A stretch of 35,608 nt of DNA from a bacterium (GTDB lineage: Bacteria; Patescibacteriota; Minisyncoccia; Ryanbacterales; GWA2-47-10b), in contig JAQBTR010000001.1 of assembly GCA_027624915.1 (NCBI GenBank), positions 1 through 35,608 on the forward strand, read 5' to 3'. The notes under the pieces are model-generated. The model worked only from the letters and a program-made list of their open reading frames with translations, was not told where the DNA came from and made no database searches. Positions 31,611 to 35,608 of this stretch are shown piece by piece; positions within the stretch are counted from its first letter, which is position 1; every line of letters begins with the position of its first letter. The position numbers were made by a program, and so were the translations under genes.

Positions 31611-31957
31611 AAGGATATAGTGAAATTATTTTAGCGAGTCTGGTCCTTGTGTTACTTGGACTTGTTGCCCATCCAATGCCAGGAATGACGATAATGGTTG
31701 TCACACCTCTTTTGGTGCTTGCCTTTGGTGGGTTTGTTGCCCTGCTTTGGAAAGAAAGAGCGCGAGACGAAAGAGAGGAGATGAACCGAATGAATGCGGA
31801 CCGCATAGCTTTTTTGGTAGGATCAGCAGCTATTACTGTCGGCATTATGGTGGGCTCCTTTAGTAATGAAGGTCCAGATAATTGGCTTTTATTTGCACTT
31901 GGGGCGATGGTTTTAGGGAAGATAATTACTCATTTTTTAGTGAGACACAGACAATAA
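31607..31957 (+). CDS. Membrane protein partner of the XRE regulator (DUF2178-like)
   Basis: A 116-aa protein with about four hydrophobic segments (8-24, 27-46, 67-84, 92-110) separated by a charged loop WKERARDEREEMNRMNADR, a pattern seen in DUF2178-type proteins encoded next to small XRE regulators. It may signal to or sequester the regulator; that role is inference from gene pairing only. Confidence 0.7.
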   Translation: MKGYSEIILASLVLVLLGLVAHPMPGMTIMVVTPLLVLAFGGFVALLWKERARDEREEMNRMNADRIAFLVGSAAITVGIMVGSFSNEGPDNWLLFALGAMVLGKIITHFLVRHRQ

Positions 31958-31973
31958 TTTGTCCACAAGAGAT

Positions 31974-31991
31974 GTAAAGTAAACTTGACAT
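31974..31991 (+). promoter_or_regulatory. Second copy of the 18-nt candidate operator
   Basis: GTAAAGTAAACTTGACAT matches GTTAAGTTAACTTGACAT at 31358-31375 in 16 of 18 positions. It is 19 bp before the thioredoxin gene, in the promoter position. The similarity fades but continues downstream (TACTAAGTCTTT versus TATAATCTAAG). Confidence 0.55.
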
Positions 31992-32010
31992 TTTGTACTA
32001 AGTCTTTACG

Positions 32011-32754
32011 ATGAATAACATGAATACACAAAAAGGAATTTCTCAAATCATGCTCCTCTCGCTTATAGGGGCGCTTGTTGTGATTGGTGTCGGATTTTAT
32101 TATTTTTCTTCAGATACAAAAGACCTAGCCCCAAATGGTTGTACCGCCGAAGGTAAGGTTTGTTTTGATGGCACTATTGTTGGCCGAGTTGGTTCTACCT
32201 GTGAATTCGAAGCGTGCCCGGCTGATGATGCTGCCATGAAAGAAGACGGAGACACCACGATGGAAGTGCCCGCTTCAGGACATAAAGAAGTTGATGAGAT
32301 GATTGAGTTGGGGGATTCAATGACGCATGACGATGAAGGTTCAATGATGATGGAAGAGGATGGCGATGTCATGATGACTAGTTATTCGGGGATGCGTTTT
32401 GCTGGATCAGAAAAAGCTCCGCTTCTTGATTTTAATCAAGAAGATTATAATAAGGCCATATCCTCGGGAAATCTCGTTGTTCTCTACTTTTATGCAAACT
32501 GGTGTCCGATTTGTCGTGCTGAGTTTCCAAAAATGGAACAGGCGTTTGATGAGCTAGGTAAAGACGGCGTTGTTGGCTTCCGTGTCAATTATAATGACAA
32601 TGAGACTAACGGATTCGAAGAGACTCTTGCACGTGAGTTTGGTGTTGCCTACCAACACACAAAGGTGTTTCTCCGCGATGGAAAGGTTTTACAAAAAGCA
32701 CCAGATGGCTGGGACAAAGATCGTTATATTAGCGAAATTAACAAAGCCTTATAG
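32011..32754 (+). CDS. Membrane-anchored thioredoxin with a Met-rich linker
   Basis: A 247-aa protein with an N-terminal helix (residues 11-31), a four-Cys segment (C44, C51, C64, C69), an acidic Met-rich linker (about 85-128, including MMMEEDGDVMM), and a thioredoxin domain from about 135 with active site WCPIC (C165/C168). It probably works outside the membrane as a thiol oxidoreductase fed by the CcdA encoded four bases later. The Met-rich linker could bind Cu(I), which is only a suggestion. Confidence 0.88.
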   Translation: MNNMNTQKGISQIMLLSLIGALVVIGVGFYYFSSDTKDLAPNGCTAEGKVCFDGTIVGRVGSTCEFEACPADDAAMKEDGDTTMEVPASGHKEVDEMIELGDSMTHDDEGSMMMEEDGDVMMTSYSGMRFAGSEKAPLLDFNQEDYNKAISSGNLVVLYFYANWCPICRAEFPKMEQAFDELGKDGVVGFRVNYNDNETNGFEETLAREFGVAYQHTKVFLRDGKVLQKAPDGWDKDRYISEINKAL

Positions 32755-32757
32755 ACC

Positions 32758-33468
32758 ATGGTAGATAGCATTTCAATCGTTGTTGCCTTTACGGCCGGGA
32801 TCATCTCATTTTTAGCTCCATGTGTACTTCCTATTGTTCCAGGTTTTCTGGCCTACCTAGCGGGATCATCTACTCAATCAGAAACAAAAAGAAGAGATGT
32901 TTTTTTGAACGCCCTCTTTTTTGTACTTGGTTTTTCTGCTGTTTTTGCAGTCTTGGGAGTTCTACTTAACACTCTCTTATCTGCAATCGCTTACGATGTC
33001 CAAATTTGGTTATCAAGAATAGGTGGAATAATTATTATATTTTTTGGTCTGTATCTCACAGGCATCCTAAAAATTGGTTTTTTGGAGCGAGAACATAAAT
33101 TAAAAATTAAAACTAAATTTCGTTCTCGTTTTGCTACTTCGTTTGCGTTTGGGGCTGCGTTTGCCGCTGGGTGGACACCATGTGTGGGGGCGGCACTCGG
33201 GGCAATACTAGGGCTTGCGGCAACCCAACCAGGAACTGCATTGTATCTTCTTTTTGCGTATGCTCTTGGTCTGGGTGTTCCCTTTTTGTTGGTCGGTTTG
33301 TTTGCGGCACAAGCAACACGTATCATCGAAAAATATTCAAAATATGTCAGGAGTATCAATATTCTATTTGGAATACTCTTGATCGCACTCGGTATATTAA
33401 TTTTTACTGGCAATCTTGCTCGAATAGCTAATTTTGAGCTTTTGAATCGTTTTTTGATATCACAGTGA
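32758..33468 (+). CDS. ccdA: CcdA/DsbD-type transmembrane thiol transporter
   Basis: A 236-aa, six-helix protein that carries reducing power across the membrane. Its two conserved Cys are C22 in FLAPCVLPIVPGFLAYLAG and C142 in GWTPCVGAALGAILG, in the characteristic Pro-flanked motifs of the family. It is placed between two extracytoplasmic thioredoxin-like genes, its expected clients. GTGA overlap with the next gene implies coupled translation. Confidence 0.95.
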   Translation: MVDSISIVVAFTAGIISFLAPCVLPIVPGFLAYLAGSSTQSETKRRDVFLNALFFVLGFSAVFAVLGVLLNTLLSAIAYDVQIWLSRIGGIIIIFFGLYLTGILKIGFLEREHKLKIKTKFRSRFATSFAFGAAFAAGWTPCVGAALGAILGLAATQPGTALYLLFAYALGLGVPFLLVGLFAAQATRIIEKYSKYVRSINILFGILLIALGILIFTGNLARIANFELLNRFLISQ

Positions 33469-34592
33469 ACATCGAACTCATAAAAAAATATGCCCCGCTC
33501 GTAGTTTCGTTACTTGTAATCGTTGGTGCGATATACTATTTTGAGCCAGATCGAGTTAGTCGTTCAGAAAACAGAGAAGATACGAGTGAACTTCGTGTAG
33601 AGAGAAGCGAGGATATAGTCGCCGAAAAAGAAAAAAAGTTTGAACGAGCCAAGGAGATATCAACCCCTGATGGTTTTGTTAATTCAGAAGAATTTCAGCT
33701 CGCAGATCTGATTGGCCAGAAAGTTATCATTGTAGACTTTATGACATACAGCTGTATTAATTGTCAGCGTACATATCCATATCTCAATGCATGGTATGAA
33801 AAATACAAAAATGATGGCCTCGTTATCGTTGGAATGCATACTCCAGAATTTGATTTTGAAAAAGATATAGATAATGTACGCAAGGCAATGAAGCGACATG
33901 GCATTAAGTTTCCTATTGTTCTTGATAACGACTTTTCAACGTGGAATGCGTATGAGAATCGGTATTGGCCACATAAATATCTAATTGATATAGACGGTTT
34001 TATTGTGTACGACCATATTGGCGAAGGTGGTTATGAGGAGACAGAAGAAAAAATTCAGGAGCTTTTGAATGAACGACGTGAACGACTTGGCATGGGCGAC
34101 ATGATTACTGATGCGATTGTTAAGCCAGATAATGTTGAGGATGTAGATACATCAAATCCAAGGAGTACTGAAATTTATCTTGGTGCGTGGCGAAATGAGC
34201 TTTTTGCCAATGGTCCAAGATTTACCGAGGGCGTTGGCATGTTCGAACGACCTGAATCTCCAGAAACACACTTGCTTTACTTAGATGGCGAATGGGATAT
34301 CAAAGACAGACATGCTGAAACAGTGAGTGGTCCCGCGCGTATTATATATAAATATCAGGCCGAAAAGGTCTTTATGGTGCTTGGTGCTGAAAATCCTGTG
34401 AAGGTAAAGCTATTACGAGATGGCAAGCCGGTTGGAGATGCTGCTGGTTCAGATTTTGTTGGTGGGGAGGGCACCGTTCACAACAAGCAATTGTATCGAC
34501 TCATTGAGGACCCGGAGGGCTGGGGCGAGCATACCCTTGAGATAATAATAGAGGAGGGGATACTTGAGGCTTATACGTTTACCTTCGGATAG
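33465..34592 (+). CDS. DipZ-like thioredoxin-fold protein with C-terminal domain
   Basis: A 375-aa exported protein: N-terminal helix (10-26), charged linker, a TlpA-like thioredoxin domain (about 70-200) with active site SCINC (C97/C100), followed by a beta-rich C-terminal domain (about 230-375; ETHLLYLDGEWDIKDRHAETVSG, PVKVKLLRDGKPVG). This order matches the DipZ C-terminal half, here split from its CcdA part. It uses a GTG start overlapping the ccdA stop. Confidence 0.88.
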   Translation: MNIELIKKYAPLVVSLLVIVGAIYYFEPDRVSRSENREDTSELRVERSEDIVAEKEKKFERAKEISTPDGFVNSEEFQLADLIGQKVIIVDFMTYSCINCQRTYPYLNAWYEKYKNDGLVIVGMHTPEFDFEKDIDNVRKAMKRHGIKFPIVLDNDFSTWNAYENRYWPHKYLIDIDGFIVYDHIGEGGYEETEEKIQELLNERRERLGMGDMITDAIVKPDNVEDVDTSNPRSTEIYLGAWRNELFANGPRFTEGVGMFERPESPETHLLYLDGEWDIKDRHAETVSGPARIIYKYQAEKVFMVLGAENPVKVKLLRDGKPVGDAAGSDFVGGEGTVHNKQLYRLIEDPEGWGEHTLEIIIEEGILEAYTFTFG

Positions 34593-34621
34593 TTGACCAA
34601 ATAGGATCTTTTTGGTATCCT
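34593..34621 (+). promoter_or_regulatory. Promoter of the str operon
   Basis: TTGACC (34593-34598), a 17-bp spacer and TATCCT (34616-34621), just after the previous stop codon. The leader to rpsL is only about ten bases and has a GGGGG tract. Confidence 0.75.
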
Positions 34622-34637
34622 CGGGGGTACATTTGTT

Positions 34638-35060
34638 ATGCCAACAATACAACAATTAGTGAGAAAAGGACGTAAACGAGTGAAGGCTAAGACCAAGTCG
34701 CCTGCTTTGCGTTTTAGTTTTAATACACTTCATAACAAACGAGTGAATCACGCTTCACCATTTAAGCGAGGAGTGTGTATTCAGGTAAAAACCATGACTC
34801 CACGTAAGCCTAACTCAGCTATCCGTAAGGTTGCTCGTGTTCGGTTAACAAACGGAAACGAAATTACGGCCTACATTCCAGGAATGGGACACAATCTTCA
34901 GGAGCACTCCGTAGTGCTTGTACGAGGTGGGCGAAAGAAAGACTTGGCAGGTGTCAGATACCAGGTTGTACGTGGTGTTTTGGATGCTGCAGGAGTAGAA
35001 GGTCGCCATCAAGGACGAAGTAAGTATGGTGCAAAGAGGCCTAAGGCCGGAAAAGAATAA
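34638..35060 (+). CDS. rpsL: 30S ribosomal protein S12
   Basis: A 140-aa decoding-centre protein. Conserved blocks: [15 protein letters not shown], the loop [24 protein letters not shown] and [27 protein letters not shown] with its modified-Asp region. The usual PKKPNS reads PRKPNS. It is the first gene of the rpsL-rpsG-fusA operon. Confidence 0.98.
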   Translation: MPTIQQLVRKGRKRVKAKTKSPALRFSFNTLHNKRVNHASPFKRGVCIQVKTMTPRKPNSAIRKVARVRLTNGNEITAYIPGMGHNLQEHSVVLVRGGRKKDLAGVRYQVVRGVLDAAGVEGRHQGRSKYGAKRPKAGKE

Positions 35061-35065
35061 TATCT

Positions 35066-35536
35066 ATGCGACGTAAACGAAATTACAAAAGAGAGCAGTT
35101 ACCAGACCCAAAGTATGGGGATTTTGTAATTGCAAAATGTATTAATCACATCATGCTCGATGGTAAAAAATCAACCGCACAGCAAGTTGTATATGATGCA
35201 ATCGAAGAGATTCGAAAAAAAGTTAAGGATGAGGATCCAGTTTCGATATTTAATATAGCAATTACAAACGTGGGACCACAGGTTGAAGTAAAATCTCGAC
35301 GTGTTGGTGGAGCAAACTACCAGGTTCCACGAGAGGTTCGTGGAGAGCGAAGGCAGGCACTCGCATTTCGTTGGATTATACAGGCTTCTCGCGCTAAAAA
35401 GGGCCAGCCAATGGCAAAGAAGTTTGCCGAAGAATTGATGTTGGCAGCCAAAAACGAAGGTTCAGCAATTAAAAAGAAAGAAGATACTCACCGAATGGCT
35501 GAAGCCAACAAGGCTTTTGCTCACTTTGCTTGGTAA
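35066..35536 (+). CDS. rpsG: 30S ribosomal protein S7
   Basis: A 156-aa primary 16S rRNA-binding protein of the small-subunit head: MRRKRNYKREQLPDPKYGD, VEVKSRRVGGANYQVPREV and RALAFRW-type (ERRQALAFRWII) signatures, ending EANKAFAHFAW. Five bases after rpsL. Confidence 0.98.
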   Translation: MRRKRNYKREQLPDPKYGDFVIAKCINHIMLDGKKSTAQQVVYDAIEEIRKKVKDEDPVSIFNIAITNVGPQVEVKSRRVGGANYQVPREVRGERRQALAFRWIIQASRAKKGQPMAKKFAEELMLAAKNEGSAIKKKEDTHRMAEANKAFAHFAW

Positions 35537-35551
35537 TATAAATAATACTAT

Positions 35552-35608
35552 ATGGCACGTGAATATCCGCTAGAGCGCGTTCGCGATATTGGAATCATCG
35601 CACACATC
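35552..35608 (+). CDS. fusA: Elongation factor G (5' end only)
   Basis: Nineteen codons, MAREYPLERVRDIGIIAHI, run to the window edge. The RVRDIGIIAHI stretch leads into the P-loop of EF-G and the position after rpsG is standard. The gene continues beyond the window. Confidence 0.93.
   Translation, partial: MAREYPLERVRDIGIIAHI

Overview
The window looks like a chromosomal segment of a Candidate Phyla Radiation bacterium (Patescibacteria, most likely the Parcubacteria/Paceibacteria side). Grounds: compact operons with 1-4 nt overlaps, a trigger factor without its PPIase domain, a reduced type IV pilus cluster whose pseudopilins carry odd extensions, a solitary proton pyrophosphatase, many starts without a Shine-Dalgarno sequence, and small membrane proteins of no recognised family. 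TGA, TAG and TAA all end clear genes, so the standard stop set applies. The lineage is inferred from content; no marker phylogeny was possible.

Layout. 1-3140: a small membrane-anchored protein and a seven-module Ig/cadherin-like surface protein with a polyproline stalk. 3150-5832 (minus): a 59-aa membrane protein, tRNA-Gly(TCC), acylphosphatase, HU and RNase Y. 6003-8038 (plus): phosphoglycerate mutase (gpmI), a membrane protein and a possible 20-aa micro-ORF. 8102-13311 (minus): operon nusA-hppA-tig-clpP plus a short membrane gene coupled to clpP but broken by an in-frame TAG. 13598-26193 (plus): histidine kinase and response regulator, then pilB, pilC, three pseudopilin-like genes (one carrying a LamG domain), a 1138-aa PilX-like putative tip protein, and pilM-pilN-pilO with a small partner. 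26204-27758: a 44-bp perfect palindrome, a copy of a tRNA 3' end, tRNA-Arg(TCT), a DnaQ-like exonuclease and a site-2 protease (genes on minus). 27767-29451 (plus): rpmB behind a structured leader, a small membrane protein and a RibD/DHFR-like reductase. 29571-31334: leuA preceded by what reads as a complete leucine attenuator. 31356-34592: XRE regulator plus membrane partner, then thioredoxin-CcdA-DipZ-like thiol redox genes. 34593-35608: the str operon (rpsL, rpsG, start of fusA).

Most notable points. (1) The leuA leader encodes a 21-aa peptide with six Leu codons, followed by mutually exclusive hairpins and an intrinsic terminator, unusual in a lineage thought to lack most amino-acid biosynthesis. 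(2) A -10 hexamer lies 5-8 nt upstream of the ATG at about seven genes, implying leaderless mRNAs as a common mode. (3) Inverted repeats cover the start regions of pilM and the exonuclease, so read-through transcripts would hide the start while mRNAs from the genes' own promoters would not. (4) An 18-nt motif (16/18 identical) lies upstream of both the XRE regulator and the thioredoxin operon, a candidate operator pair. (5) The pilus cluster combines a LamG-bearing pseudopilin with a very large PilX-like protein, suggesting a host- or surface-adhesion fibre.
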